A stretch of DNA of 64,000 nt. Origin: Psychrobacter alimentarius. Its GTDB lineage: Bacteria; Pseudomonadota; Gammaproteobacteria; Pseudomonadales; Moraxellaceae. The notes under the pieces are model-generated. The model was not told the origin of the DNA. It ran no database searches and worked only from the letters and a program-made list of their open reading frames with translations. Location of the stretch: NCBI RefSeq assembly GCF_001606025.1, contig NZ_CP014945.1:930001-994000 (forward strand), read 5' to 3'. The translations under genes were made by a program, and so were the position numbers. Shown piece by piece: positions 47,274 through 57,302 of this stretch; positions within the stretch are counted from its first letter, which is position 1; each line of letters begins with the position of its first letter.

Positions 47274-48290
47274 TTAATACATTGGGTTGTGATCTGTTTT
47301 ACCCTTAAACGTATAATAAGCAAAAGCGGTATAACTCAAAATAATCGGTAGCATAATGACCGCGCCAATTAACATAAAGGACAACGACGTATCAGCCGCC
47401 GCCGCATCATAAATGGTCATTTGATACGGTACGATATAAGGGAATATGGCAAAACAAACCCCAATATAGCCCATCAAAAATAATGCCACAGTCAATAAGA
47501 AAGGACGATACTCACGTTCCGTTTTTAAGTCTTTACGCATTAGGAAAAATAACAACAACGCAATAACAGGCATCGGTGCAAGATATAAAATACTTGGCAA
47601 CATAAACCAGCCTTCGAGTGCATCAATGTCTGAAAAATACATGAACGCAGTCACGACAATCATGGCTACTACTAAGGCAGAAAGCAGCCAACCTGATACT
47701 TTACGTGCCCAAACTTGCAATGTATGCTCGGTTTTTATGATGAGCCATGTCGAGCCAAGCAGCGCATAGCCGATAATCATCGCAAACCCACAAACGATGG
47801 AGAAAGGTGTCAACCAGTCAAATGGACCACCTGTATAGAGACGGTTACTGGCTTCTAATCCTTGTACTAGCGCTCCAAGCATAATCCCTTGAGAGAACGT
47901 CGCAATGACCGAACCGACAAAAAAGAAAGTATCCCACACATGACGACGTGCTGATGATTTAAACCGGAACTCAAACGCGACGCCGCGCATAATGAGTCCA
48001 AACAGCATAGCAGTCACGGGCAAATAAAGCCCCGTCATGATGATACCGTAAGCAACTGGGAAGGCGGCAAATAAACCACCCCCGCCCAATACCAACCACG
48101 TTTCATTACCATCCCAAAATGGAGCGATTGAGTTCATCATGCGGCTGCGGTTTTTATCAGAACCTGCAAATGGAAACAAAATACCGCAGCCCAAATCAAA
48201 GCCATCGAGCAGTACATAAATAAAAACAGCAAGGACGATAAGTCCGCCCCAAATTAAGGGTAAGTCTAATACATCACCGAAGTTAAACAT
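47274..48290 (-). CDS. cioB: Cytochrome bd-type quinol oxidase subunit II (CioB/CydB)
   Basis: This 338-aa membrane subunit of a terminal quinol oxidase has about eight or nine helices. The start LPLIWGGLIVLAVFIYVLLD followed by GFDLGCGILFPF is the conserved CydB opening. APFWDGNETWLVLGGG and the later FEFRFKS region are also family-typical. The start codon overlaps the cioA stop by one base (TAATG), so the two are translationally coupled. The two-residue charged end (DHNPMY) is normal. The CIO rather than E. coli bd assignment rests on the DUF2474 neighbour and on subunit I. Confidence 0.93.
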   Translation of the reverse strand: MFNFGDVLDLPLIWGGLIVLAVFIYVLLDGFDLGCGILFPFAGSDKNRSRMMNSIAPFWDGNETWLVLGGGGLFAAFPVAYGIIMTGLYLPVTAMLFGLIMRGVAFEFRFKSSARRHVWDTFFFVGSVIATFSQGIMLGALVQGLEASNRLYTGGPFDWLTPFSIVCGFAMIIGYALLGSTWLIIKTEHTLQVWARKVSGWLLSALVVAMIVVTAFMYFSDIDALEGWFMLPSILYLAPMPVIALLLFFLMRKDLKTEREYRPFLLTVALFLMGYIGVCFAIFPYIVPYQMTIYDAAAADTSLSFMLIGAVIMLPIILSYTAFAYYTFKGKTDHNPMY

Positions 48291-49795
48291 TAGCGTAACC
48301 CTCCATCATCGACATCATCAGCAGGCTTACTCATGTCTTCATCATTGTCTTTGGTATTTTCGCCTGCATTTTTATCACCACTCAAAGCCCGACCTTGCGC
48401 TTCTGTGACAGAATGCTCATAGAAGTTATCTTCTGATGGGTCTTCATAAGGCTTAGGCCCTTGCGCAATCAGTCGCAAAATATAAAAGCTGCCAGCGCCA
48501 AATACAAAAATGTACAATATGATAAAGCCAATGAGTGTCGTTGCGACTTGCTGTGCAGCGACTGGCGACATACTTTCAGCGGTACGAATAACGCCATATA
48601 CTGTCCACGGTTGACGACCTGTTTCAGTCACAAACCAGCCTGCCAATATAGCGACAAACCCAAGCGGCGTCATCATCATCCATGCACGGTGAAACCAGAC
48701 GCTATCAGGGCTAAATTGCTGCTTCTTAAAGTATTTATAAAGACTAAATAAGCCGACAAGTACCATTAACATACCAATAGCAACCATGATACGAAATGCC
48801 CAAAAGACAACAATAACGACAGGTTGATCTTCAGGTGCCCAGTTTTTTAGGCCTTTAACTTCGCCATCTAGTGAATGGGTAAGAATCAAGCCGGTCACAT
48901 AAGGAATTTTTACTTCATATTTATTGGTTTGGTTTTCCTGATCAGGAATAGCGAATACACGCAAAGCAGCTCCGCGCTCATCCTCCCAAATACCTTCCAT
49001 TGCTGCTACTTTGGCAGGTTGATGCTCTAGGGTATTTAGACCATGCTCATCGCCGATGAGTACTTGAGCCGGTGCCACAAAAATTGCCATAATCATCGCC
49101 ATACCTAGCATGATACGACCATGACGACGGTGCTCAATATGTTTTTTAGATTGAAGATAGTAAGCACCGATACCACCAACGACAAAGGCGGTCGTTAAGA
49201 ATGCGGCTGTCATCATATGAGCGTAGCGGTAAGGAAATGACGGGTTAAATATGATTTCAAGCCAGTCAGTAGGGTATAGCAACCCATCTGCGCCCATCAT
49301 GAAACCTTGCGGTGTTTGCATAAAGCTATTGGCAGCCAAAATCCAAAATCCTGAAATCAGCGTACCAATAGCGACAATGGCAGTTGAGGCAAAATGCATG
49401 CGCTTACTAACGCGGCCCCAACCGAATAGCATAATGCCGAGGAAAGAAGCTTCCAAGAAAAACGCCGTCAACACTTCATAGGCAAGTAGTGGACCTAAGA
49501 CGTTCCCCGCTTTATCAGAAAACACAGCCCAGTTGGTGCCGAACTGGTATGACATGACCACGCCCGATACCACACCTAAACCAAACACCACGGCAAATAT
49601 TTTTACCCAGTGTTTATAGACTTCAGCATAAATAGGGTCGCCAGTTTTTAACCAACGGTATTCAAGCACCGTAAGCCAGCTGGCAAGTCCGATGGAAAAA
49701 GCGGGAAAGACGATATGGAAAGAGATAACGAAAGCGAACTGGATGCGTGCGAGTAAGAGCGCATCAAGCTGGTCAATCATAAACGTAGCGAACAT
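48290..49795 (-). CDS. cioA: Cytochrome bd-type quinol oxidase subunit I (CioA/CydA)
   Basis: This is the 501-aa heme-bearing subunit that oxidises quinol and reduces oxygen without proton pumping. The heme b595 histidine is in ISFHIVFPAFSIG (His27), and GWFVTETGRQPW is the invariant CydA signature. The quinol loop is short, as in the cyanide-insensitive oxidases, so the total falls below the 522 of E. coli CydA. The acidic cytoplasmic tail (DNDEDMSKPADDVDDGG) is specific to this lineage. The operon order is cioA, cioB, DUF2474. I found no FNR/ANR box in the 611-bp upstream gap. Confidence 0.95.
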   Translation of the reverse strand: MFATFMIDQLDALLLARIQFAFVISFHIVFPAFSIGLASWLTVLEYRWLKTGDPIYAEVYKHWVKIFAVVFGLGVVSGVVMSYQFGTNWAVFSDKAGNVLGPLLAYEVLTAFFLEASFLGIMLFGWGRVSKRMHFASTAIVAIGTLISGFWILAANSFMQTPQGFMMGADGLLYPTDWLEIIFNPSFPYRYAHMMTAAFLTTAFVVGGIGAYYLQSKKHIEHRRHGRIMLGMAMIMAIFVAPAQVLIGDEHGLNTLEHQPAKVAAMEGIWEDERGAALRVFAIPDQENQTNKYEVKIPYVTGLILTHSLDGEVKGLKNWAPEDQPVVIVVFWAFRIMVAIGMLMVLVGLFSLYKYFKKQQFSPDSVWFHRAWMMMTPLGFVAILAGWFVTETGRQPWTVYGVIRTAESMSPVAAQQVATTLIGFIILYIFVFGAGSFYILRLIAQGPKPYEDPSEDNFYEHSVTEAQGRALSGDKNAGENTKDNDEDMSKPADDVDDGGLR

Positions 49796-50406
49796 AAATG
49801 GTTACCCTTATCTGTTACCTGAACAGCGCTAGCTTCCATAAAACGCTTAAGTAACTGTCCGTAATTGTCTGTAGACTAAAATGACAAGTATTACGGCAGT
49901 AGCTCAGTGTCGGCTAGCGAGCAACATTAGAGACAAAGTGCAGCTAGGCTAACAACTGTTTAGTTGGATTGAATAACTTACATCCTTATAAATTAATGTA
50001 TTGTCGTACGGATTAATATCTTGCTATCGTGTATTAGAGATATATTATGCGCTTACCTAGATATACACGCAAGCTAAGCTATGTCATAGTTACATACCTA
50101 ACAGTCATCTAAAAATACTAAAATCATCCTCAAAAACTTGAATAAATACCATTCAATAACAAGGGGTTACTAAATAGATAGTATGGTCAAAAATGTCTAT
50201 AACTGATCACGAAATGATATTCGTACATCGTCACCAACTATTTTAATATTCATAACGATTTTTTCTTAGATAAAATACGGTTTCGCTAGAACAATTCTTT
50301 AAAATAATATTCGTATGGCATGCTTTATAGTCTGGCTCTCTTATTTTTTAATAAGTTGCTAGAGTTAAATCATTGTGAATAATCGACGATGTAATACAGA
50401 TTGCCA
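49796..50406. other. Long gene-free region upstream of cioA
   Basis: At 611 bp this is the longest gap in the window. It is AT-rich, contains only short ORFs without ribosome-binding sites, and holds the small palindrome GTCTGTAGAC near 49870. It must carry the minus-strand cioA promoter and the end of the hydrolase transcript, but I could not identify either with confidence. Confidence 0.45.
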
Positions 50407-52872
50407 CTATTCTTGTAATTGTTTATGCAAAATGCGTCTCAAGGTCAAAATGGTTTGTGGATTGGTTTGAATACTATGGCCACCACTAATAATAGTCTCA
50501 GAAGTTGCCCCTTCTAGATGCGCACTGGTATAAGGGACAATGCCGTCTGACAAGCGTTCAGTCAATGCCTGGCTTATATCGCTATTAACCGTTACGGCAG
50601 CCACAAGAGGCTCAGCAGGTATTGCTGAGGTATTGGCAGCATTATTTGTATCATCGGTTGGATCTTCTTCTATGGCTTGTGAAAGATCCACTTTTGCACC
50701 ATTTGGCTGCATTTGCGCCAAGCCTTGAGTGATATCGACATCATTATTGGCAATAATGGAATGATAGGTGACGCGATCGTTGATAGCAATGTCTTTAGTC
50801 AATTGTATAAAGGATGACTTATCGCTCAGCTGGCTGGCACCATTTTGTAAGTACAAAGCACCCAGTGGGTTTTGTGCTAATTCACCCTGAGTCGCAATCG
50901 TGGCCAAGTTATCCGTGACCGTTTTTACCAAGCCGACGGGTAGATAGACAATGCGACGTAGCGCCCGTGTAAACCAACGATCTGCATAATCGGTGCCGCG
51001 AAAAGGCGCGGATAAAAAGACAGCTGTATCCACTTGCGGTAATGCTTTAAGCTCAAACCGCTCTTGTAGCTTGTTTTCTGTAAAGGACGCTTTGAGAGCA
51101 TCGCGAACCCTACGTTTTTCGCTACCAGACAATAAGTCTTCGTCATCCAACTTATCTAAGTTGTTGGCTAAGTTGTCATCGGAGAGCATCATACGAGCGA
51201 TAAGAGCACCCATACTATGACTGATGATGACGCTATTTTCGCTAGCACGATTTTGGCTTTTAGGGTCAGTTTGCTGATAAGTAGTTTCAATCAAACGCTG
51301 AATTTGATAACGATTTTCCAAAATGGGCAGATTGGTTGGATAAAATATCTGCCAAACTTGGTAGTTATCACGCAGTTTGTCATCATTCAGAATATCGTTG
51401 GTCAGGTTCACCCATGTCGCCGGACTAGAGGCCAAGCCATGTAGCATAATTAACACGCGCTTGTCAGGATCATAAGGCTCAAGCATGAAGAGTTTGGGCA
51501 GCCTTTCTTCGGGTTGACGCGTTATCAAGTTTAAATAGCCGACGCCATCCAGCTGATTTTCAGACAGCCACAAGCCATAACCAGCAGAGAAGTTAGCCGC
51601 TAGAGGATAATCGTTATTTAAAAGGTTAACGCTTTCACTTCGGTACGGGTTATATAAGTGAATATCAAGCTTGCGACTGCTTAACACCTCCAGCACGCTA
51701 TCACCACTTGGCTGAATCAATCCAGTTAATAATAAGTGTCCTGTAGGATAGATGCGTGTGCTTGGATCAGCGTTGTCTACGTTGCTATCACTCTTTTCAT
51801 TCGCCAATCGACCTGATAATGAGGATACCAATAGCTGACGGATCGTCGTGGTATAGCGATCGTCTAATGACGCCACTAAGCTGATACCCAATCCTGGACG
51901 CTTGCTAATGGAGTTAAGGCCTGAGAGGCGTAACTCATAAGTGGATACTAGGTCTGCTAAAGCAGAGGTTTGCTTGTGTGCATTCTGTAGATAGTTATTT
52001 TCGTTTGGCAAATAGATACCAAGATCATAGTCATCAACTTGCACTTTCATGACTTTGACTTGATCAACCGTCTTTCCTTTTAGCGGAGAAGGATTGGCGA
52101 TAGCGGCTTGTTTATCATTAATAAGATTGGTGGCGGTTGTTGGTAGGTAGTCTACCTTAACATCACCCATTCGCTTCTCTGAGCCGTTGGTCGATCGATA
52201 AAGCTGGGTAATAACATCGTTACTGGCAGCGTTATAGATATCTTGGGTTTGAATGTCGATATCACTTGGAATACGGTTTGGCGTATAGGCATTCTTTTCT
52301 TGGTCAGCGCCTTCAAAGTCATGTGTCAAACTGTCATAAAACAAATAGGTATAACTTGACTTGATGGCGTCAAATAGACGAGCTTGATAATCGGTCACAC
52401 AGCGACTGGTGTTCTGTTCTTGAGACTGAGATTCAGCTTCGCTCAAAGGAGCATTGGCATAATAAGGGTCAAGCGGGGGACGAGCAAGCGCATTGCGACA
52501 ATCCTGAGAGTCGGCAAGCTGACGTGCTTTTGCATAATGTAGTTCTGCAAAAATCGCTAGGGCAGAGCGGTAGTGTTGATTTAGAATACTATCGGTAAGC
52601 TGAGTCAAGCATAAGTCAAATTGCTGCATACAGGCTTGTTCATTGAGACCTGCTGATAATAATGCTGAGGCTGTGTCACTGCTTAGATTTTTACCTGTGA
52701 CAATATTGCCGCGCTGTGCGGTGATGGTCTTCGCTGATGTTTGTTTATTCACTGACACCGTGCTACAGGCAGGCAAAAGCGCGACCACGGCTATCAAAGC
52801 GACTGACATGATGGTTAGAGGCTGCTTATTAGTGTGCGCCACCATATTTTTGATAGAGCGAACGAAAGTCAT
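50407..52872 (-). CDS. Large alpha/beta-hydrolase lipoprotein
   Basis: This 821-aa protein is probably attached to the outer membrane. A hydrophobic segment (residues 20-35) ends in the lipobox LLPAC, so Cys36 is the lipidation site. The first ~430 residues match no domain I know and contain many Asn, Asp and Ser residues. The hydrolase domain begins near RVLIMLHGLASSPATWVN. The nucleophile is Ser553 in VIISHSMGALIARM, and a likely acid and the histidine are in LSDGIVPYTSAHLEG and ISGGHSIQTNP. Acidic, Ala/Thr-rich sequence is inserted before the C-terminal strands. A PGAP1-like or lipase role is possible. Isolated by long gaps on both sides. Confidence 0.8.
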   Translation of the reverse strand: MTFVRSIKNMVAHTNKQPLTIMSVALIAVVALLPACSTVSVNKQTSAKTITAQRGNIVTGKNLSSDTASALLSAGLNEQACMQQFDLCLTQLTDSILNQHYRSALAIFAELHYAKARQLADSQDCRNALARPPLDPYYANAPLSEAESQSQEQNTSRCVTDYQARLFDAIKSSYTYLFYDSLTHDFEGADQEKNAYTPNRIPSDIDIQTQDIYNAASNDVITQLYRSTNGSEKRMGDVKVDYLPTTATNLINDKQAAIANPSPLKGKTVDQVKVMKVQVDDYDLGIYLPNENNYLQNAHKQTSALADLVSTYELRLSGLNSISKRPGLGISLVASLDDRYTTTIRQLLVSSLSGRLANEKSDSNVDNADPSTRIYPTGHLLLTGLIQPSGDSVLEVLSSRKLDIHLYNPYRSESVNLLNNDYPLAANFSAGYGLWLSENQLDGVGYLNLITRQPEERLPKLFMLEPYDPDKRVLIMLHGLASSPATWVNLTNDILNDDKLRDNYQVWQIFYPTNLPILENRYQIQRLIETTYQQTDPKSQNRASENSVIISHSMGALIARMMLSDDNLANNLDKLDDEDLLSGSEKRRVRDALKASFTENKLQERFELKALPQVDTAVFLSAPFRGTDYADRWFTRALRRIVYLPVGLVKTVTDNLATIATQGELAQNPLGALYLQNGASQLSDKSSFIQLTKDIAINDRVTYHSIIANNDVDITQGLAQMQPNGAKVDLSQAIEEDPTDDTNNAANTSAIPAEPLVAAVTVNSDISQALTERLSDGIVPYTSAHLEGATSETIISGGHSIQTNPQTILTLRRILHKQLQE

Positions 52873-53196
52873 AGGTCAGTCCAATAAACGTCAGTCATGA
52901 GGATGCGATTACTTCAGAATATAATGATAAGAATGAGTGTAGCGTAACTTCTAGAATTAAACTATTTTATTTAAGCTTGATAACTTAATTCTATTTTTTA
53001 GAGTAGACAGTCAAATTATTGTTATTATTTGAATTTAGATAATCAAATATAATATGTATAAAAATAAAGGAATAAGTAAAGAAAATATAGACGAAAGGGG
53101 ATTTTACAGTCATAAAAAAGCACCATCGTTTTATATCAACTTACTATCGACATAAAATAATGGCGCTCAATATCAAGCCTAGATTATATAGGGTTA
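52873..53196. other. Intergenic region with terminator for the TPR-like gene
   Basis: This 324-bp gap is very AT-rich. It contains the strong minus-strand terminator at 53114. The rest presumably holds the promoter of the hydrolase lipoprotein, of which no clear hexamers are visible. A 40-codon minus-strand ORF (about 52991-53113) starts inside the terminator and is probably spurious. Confidence 0.5.
53114..53166 (-). terminator. Intrinsic terminator of the TPR-like gene
   Basis: On the minus strand GCGCCAT ... ATGGTGC with an inner TTTTATGTC / GATATAAAA forms a long imperfect stem around an 11-nt loop, followed by TTTTTT. It lies about 30 bp after the gene stop. Confidence 0.8.
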
Positions 53197-54381
53197 TCAG
53201 ACATTTGGTTTAACATTGATGTCAGGAGCAGGAATATCCCAAATATAGAACTTACCTTCTTCTACCAGCTTAATTTGTTGAGGAATGATGGTATTGTTTG
53301 GATTTTCTCCAGCAAGACGACGCAAACGCTGCAATGCATTATCACGACGATCACTTAGTACATCTGACTGTGCCAAGCTTTGCTCTGCTTCTGTGTACCC
53401 CAAAGACACCGCTTTATCCAGATATTTTTGACCTTCTTTGAATCCACCGCCTTCTGACAACATCATGCCGTATAAAAAGTTAGCTTCACCACTATCAGGT
53501 TGAATTTTGATAGCGCGATCAACATATTTTCCGCCACGTATGGTGTAATCCGAGCCTAAATCTAGGTTACGTCCCATACCGTTTAGTTTGGCAGCACGAA
53601 GCAAGACATCGTAAGAAGCATTTGGCGATTGGGCATAAGGCTCGATCCATTCAGTCAATACTTTAATTTTTTCACGAGTATTATAGCGCTGGGTGCGATT
53701 AGGAAAGTTTGGTGGGTAATGACGCGCATTGGGTGACGCTTCTGCGATGAAAGCATCAAGCAGACTCACATCTAGTTTATCTGTACCAAGACCCTTTTGT
53801 TGAGGAATCAGTACAGTAGTGACAAAGCTGACGTCAGACAGTTGTACTTGCGGTGTTGGAATATTAGGAAGCTGACCGCCACGAAGGTCAATGCCCGCTG
53901 CGACCATTGGACTTGGCGTGTATACGCGAGTAGTAGTATTGCCTGTCAATTCAGAGTCGGCAACTCCTGCAGCCGTCGCTGGTCTTGGTGTAGTACTGCT
54001 ACTCATTGGTGGATTATTTTGTTGGACACTGTTCTGTTGGACGGTATTTTGTTGATTATTATTTTGCTGAGCAGTATTCAGCGGCATGGTAGTAGCTACA
54101 GCGTCCATTGATGTGTCTGGTTGAGGGGCTGTTTGTGTGTCAGGTGCCGTGGCACTGACAGTAGCGTTGGGCCGTGCAAGACGAATGACTCGTTTGCTTG
54201 AGTCCATAGCACTAGGTACAGAGGTACTGGTCGCAGACACAGCAGCGGTATCCGTTTCAGCAGCATTAACAGGTGCTGATAGCATCATTGCACAAGCAGC
54301 CGCTAGTGCTGTCAAGGTAGCAAGCTTAGGTGACTTGGCTGGCAAGCGGCTAGAGAGAGTCGATTGGTGGTTGGCTTTCAT
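53197..54381 (-). CDS. Exported TPR/Sel1-like protein with Gln/Asn-rich linker
   Basis: I do not recognise a specific family for this 394-aa protein. Residues 1-41 form a signal peptide (ending SAPVNA). A disordered stretch follows, with Ala/Thr/Ser-rich sequence and a Gln/Asn run of about 25 residues (AQQNNNQQNTVQQNSVQQNN is its core). From ~190 to the end is a helical domain with repeat-like segments (AIKIQPDSGEANFLYGMML, KYLDKAVSLGYTEAEQSLA) typical of TPR or Sel1 repeats, which bind other proteins. It is likely periplasmic. It precedes nothing obvious on its strand; coq7 lies 224 bp upstream. Confidence 0.65.
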   Translation of the reverse strand: MKANHQSTLSSRLPAKSPKLATLTALAAACAMMLSAPVNAAETDTAAVSATSTSVPSAMDSSKRVIRLARPNATVSATAPDTQTAPQPDTSMDAVATTMPLNTAQQNNNQQNTVQQNSVQQNNPPMSSSTTPRPATAAGVADSELTGNTTTRVYTPSPMVAAGIDLRGGQLPNIPTPQVQLSDVSFVTTVLIPQQKGLGTDKLDVSLLDAFIAEASPNARHYPPNFPNRTQRYNTREKIKVLTEWIEPYAQSPNASYDVLLRAAKLNGMGRNLDLGSDYTIRGGKYVDRAIKIQPDSGEANFLYGMMLSEGGGFKEGQKYLDKAVSLGYTEAEQSLAQSDVLSDRRDNALQRLRRLAGENPNNTIIPQQIKLVEEGKFYIWDIPAPDINVKPNV

Positions 54382-54605
54382 AAAAATCGTTACCTTAATT
54401 ATTCATGGTTGAGCAAATGGATGGCAATTGGGTTATGTCTGTGAGGCAAAATCGTACAAATTTTTAATACCCTACCAAATTAAACTCAACGCTATCAGTA
54501 GTAGGATTGTTAATGGTGAAAATTAACCAAGTTGGGGTCTATCGCTAACACTATACATTGCTAATCGTGCTTACTATATTAACGACGATAAAAGCTATCT
54601 AAACG

Positions 54606-55250
54606 TTACAAATGATAAGCAGTGGCTTTCATGCGATTCGCCATCCAGCGCATGGTCTGACGAACGGGTGGTGGTAATGCTGCACCGCCACTTGTCAGTG
54701 CTAACTCACGATGGTGCAACTCTTCAAGGTCCATCTGGGCCAGTATCTCTTTTGAGCGCTGATCGTGTTCAGGCAACTGCTTGATATGATCTTGTAGGTG
54801 TTCACTTACTTGTGCTTCTGTTTCAGCGACAAACCCCAAACTGAACTCATTAGAGATGGCGCCTGCCACCGCTCCAAGGCCAAAGGACATGCCATACCAT
54901 AATGGCGTAAAGACACTGGGATGACTGCCCAATTCATTTAGACGAGTCTCACACCAAACCAGATGATCGACTTCTTCTTCGGCTGAGTGTTGCATGGCTT
55001 GTTTGACGCCTTCGTCTTTGGCAGTAAACGCTTGCCCATGATATAGCCCTTGCGCACAGACTTCGCCTGTATGATTAATACGCATCAAACCTGCGACATG
55101 GCGTGCTTCTGTGATCGTAAGCTCAGGAATATCATCACTGCTTACAGGTAATGGACGGGTACTAGGATTGGAATTGGGCACGACAGCTCGTAATGCCTTG
55201 TCGACCCCAAGTAATAAATGATCGATTTTGGATAAGGGACGCGGGGCCAT
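54606..55250 (-). CDS. coq7: Ubiquinone biosynthesis monooxygenase Coq7 (diiron)
   Basis: Coq7 hydroxylates the 2-polyprenyl-3-methyl-6-methoxybenzoquinol intermediate, a late step in ubiquinone synthesis. The 214-aa protein has the two diiron EXXH sets: INHTGEVCAQGLYHG, SAEEEVDHLVWCE, and later ELEELHHRELAL-like sequence (here DLEELHHRELALT). A ~45-residue polar N-terminus precedes the helical bundle. It replaces UbiF in this family. The encoded quinone would feed the cytochrome bd oxidase at 48 kb. Confidence 0.95.
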   Translation of the reverse strand: MAPRPLSKIDHLLLGVDKALRAVVPNSNPSTRPLPVSSDDIPELTITEARHVAGLMRINHTGEVCAQGLYHGQAFTAKDEGVKQAMQHSAEEEVDHLVWCETRLNELGSHPSVFTPLWYGMSFGLGAVAGAISNEFSLGFVAETEAQVSEHLQDHIKQLPEHDQRSKEILAQMDLEELHHRELALTSGGAALPPPVRQTMRWMANRMKATAYHL

Positions 55251-55528
55251 GATTCACTCCTGATGGCTTAAAGTACTGTAAGGCTTAAAGTAATATAAAT
55301 ACATTCTATCGATAAGGTGTCACCAATAAAATAGAATTATCTGCTTCTTTTTTGGGATGATTCTAATCATGATGGCATGTTTTTTACTATAGCAAATAAT
55401 CAAAATTATCAGCACGAATATTTCAGCACAAATATTAGTGCCTTCACAATCACAATTTACTCATGCAACAGAAATGATGCTTATTTGTATGTCTCAGGGA
55501 TACAAGCTTTTCATCTCTCACTTTAATA

Positions 55529-56860
55529 TTATGAGCTGACCACATCATTTGTTTGAATGACGGCATCTTTGATGTGTTTGTTGAGCTTGACATACAAAAA
55601 CGCACCAAAGGCAATGTTCAGTAAGCCTGTCACTAAGAAAAGCTGCGGTAATGTTAAGCCCAAGGCGTTCAAAATAACAATCGCAAAAATGGCTGAGGTC
55701 ACCATAAAGATGGCATTAAATATGTTATTTGCACCTACAATACGAGCACGATGGCTTTTAGGGGCATATGCTTGCATAGAAGCATATAAAGGTACGATAT
55801 ACAAACCACCACTAAACCCCAAAAAGAACAGGTCTGCAAACACACGCCAGCTACCATTGAGTCCAAATAAATCGCGAATACCGAGTAAAGCGCTATTATT
55901 AACATCAATATTCAGACTTGAAAGCGAAAAATACAAATCAATGGCGAAAATACTGAGACCTGCAATGCCAAAAGGCAGTAGACGTAGACTGACCTGATTT
56001 TTGGTCAATGATTTACACAATAGTGAACCAATTGAAACGCCGACAGAAAACAGGGTTAATAAGAAAATAACCACTGACTCATCGCCTTGCAAAATGACCT
56101 TGCTAAACTCTGGGGTTTGCGTCAAAAATGTGGCCCCATAAAACCAAAACCAGCTATTACCAAGGATGACAAAGAATAAAAAAGGCAATGAGTATAAATA
56201 GCGAATCGTTGATAAGCTGGTGGTGATGATGTTCCAGTTGATGTTTAGATTGGGCTGCATCGCAGGCATGGTAGGAATATATCGCGCAGCCAAATAACCC
56301 AGAACAGCGACAATCAATACAGTGACGCTAATCCAGTATAGCGATTGTGATAGCTGAGTTAACACACCCGCGATAATCATGCCCAAAAGAATGGCAAGCG
56401 ATGTACCCATTTGAAACAGCCCATTGGCGCCAACTAACTCATCTTCTTTCATCGCTTGTGGCAAATAGGCGTACTTAATTGGTCCAAAAAAAGTCGAATG
56501 TGTACCCATTAAAAACAGCGCCACAAATAACAGCGCATACCACTCAAAAACGAAGCCAACCGCAGCAATTGCCATAATCACTAACTCCAACAATTTAATA
56601 AATTGCGTGAGTTTTGACTTTTCGAACTTATCGGCAATTTGTCCCGCCAGTGCTGAAAATAAAAAATAGGGCAAAATAAATAACATAGCGGCCAAGTTAT
56701 TTAAAATGCTTACTTCCATTCCTAACTGACTAGCAGCGGTATAGGTCAGAACCAGTATGAGTGCTTGTTTAAAAATGTTGTCATTAAACGCGCCCAAAAA
56801 TTGGGTAAAAAACATAGCGTTAAAACGGCGATGCTTAAACAGTTGAAACTGATTTGCCAT
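55529..56860 (-). CDS. MFS transporter, lysophospholipid transporter LplT-like
   Basis: This 443-aa inner-membrane protein has about 12 helices. MANQFQLFKHRRFNAMFFTQ, FLGAFNDNIFKQALILVLTY, ALAGQIADKFEKSKLTQ and FFGPIKYAYLPQAMKEDELV match LplT and the permease half of Aas-type acyltransferases. LplT flips lysophospholipids inward so that they can be reacylated. ATG 56860 follows an AGGAA ribosome-binding site and begins this conserved stretch; the frame is open 48 bp further. No acyltransferase is fused or adjacent. It is divergent from tamA, another gene tied to phospholipid and outer-membrane traffic. The substrate is inferred. Confidence 0.83.
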   Translation of the reverse strand: MANQFQLFKHRRFNAMFFTQFLGAFNDNIFKQALILVLTYTAASQLGMEVSILNNLAAMLFILPYFLFSALAGQIADKFEKSKLTQFIKLLELVIMAIAAVGFVFEWYALLFVALFLMGTHSTFFGPIKYAYLPQAMKEDELVGANGLFQMGTSLAILLGMIIAGVLTQLSQSLYWISVTVLIVAVLGYLAARYIPTMPAMQPNLNINWNIITTSLSTIRYLYSLPFLFFVILGNSWFWFYGATFLTQTPEFSKVILQGDESVVIFLLTLFSVGVSIGSLLCKSLTKNQVSLRLLPFGIAGLSIFAIDLYFSLSSLNIDVNNSALLGIRDLFGLNGSWRVFADLFFLGFSGGLYIVPLYASMQAYAPKSHRARIVGANNIFNAIFMVTSAIFAIVILNALGLTLPQLFLVTGLLNIAFGAFLYVKLNKHIKDAVIQTNDVVSS

Positions 56861-57302
56861 GGAGGTTCCTGCAGATAGGTCGCGGCTGATTGAGTGAAAA
56901 AACGTCAAACATAATTTTTGAGATAAAGTTAATTATCAATATTATCAAAAACTTATTTGAATGTAGCATAGGTTTTGTCAATATTAGGAAGTATAATAGC
57001 AAGGCTTTAGAAAAAATACATGCAGCCTATGCTATGATTTCATAATTAACTAAGTTATGATTTGTAAATTTCGCATCGTTGCATTATAAAGTGTGAGTGA
57101 TACTAAAGGTTCACTATTACCCAATTTTAACTCTTATTAAGTACAAAACAAGACTAAAGTCTGTCTTTTAAGCTATCATTATCCAAGTTAGGTAAGATAG
57201 TCACCATCATTTTCATCAACTGCTTGACGTTTATCCACCGGTAAGACTTGGCGATTATTGTCGCTAATAATATTGTGCCGCGTGAGGTGATAGGAACCGA
57301 AC
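56861..57302. other. Divergent intergenic region LplT-like / tamA
   Basis: This 442-bp AT-rich gap holds both promoters. The inverted repeat TAGCATAGG (56964-56972) and CCTATGCTA (57026-57034) has arms 53 bp apart and could be two operator half-sites. The tamA start is preceded by TAGGAA. I see no ORF of note. Confidence 0.5.

Noticed and set aside
50047..50112. 21-codon ORF (MRLPRYTRKLSY...) in the gap upstream of cioA
   Set aside because: No ribosome-binding site and no supporting context.
52991..53113. 40-codon minus-strand ORF between the TPR-like and hydrolase genes
   Set aside because: It starts inside the terminator stem, has no ribosome-binding site and contains a run of Asn from AT-rich DNA.
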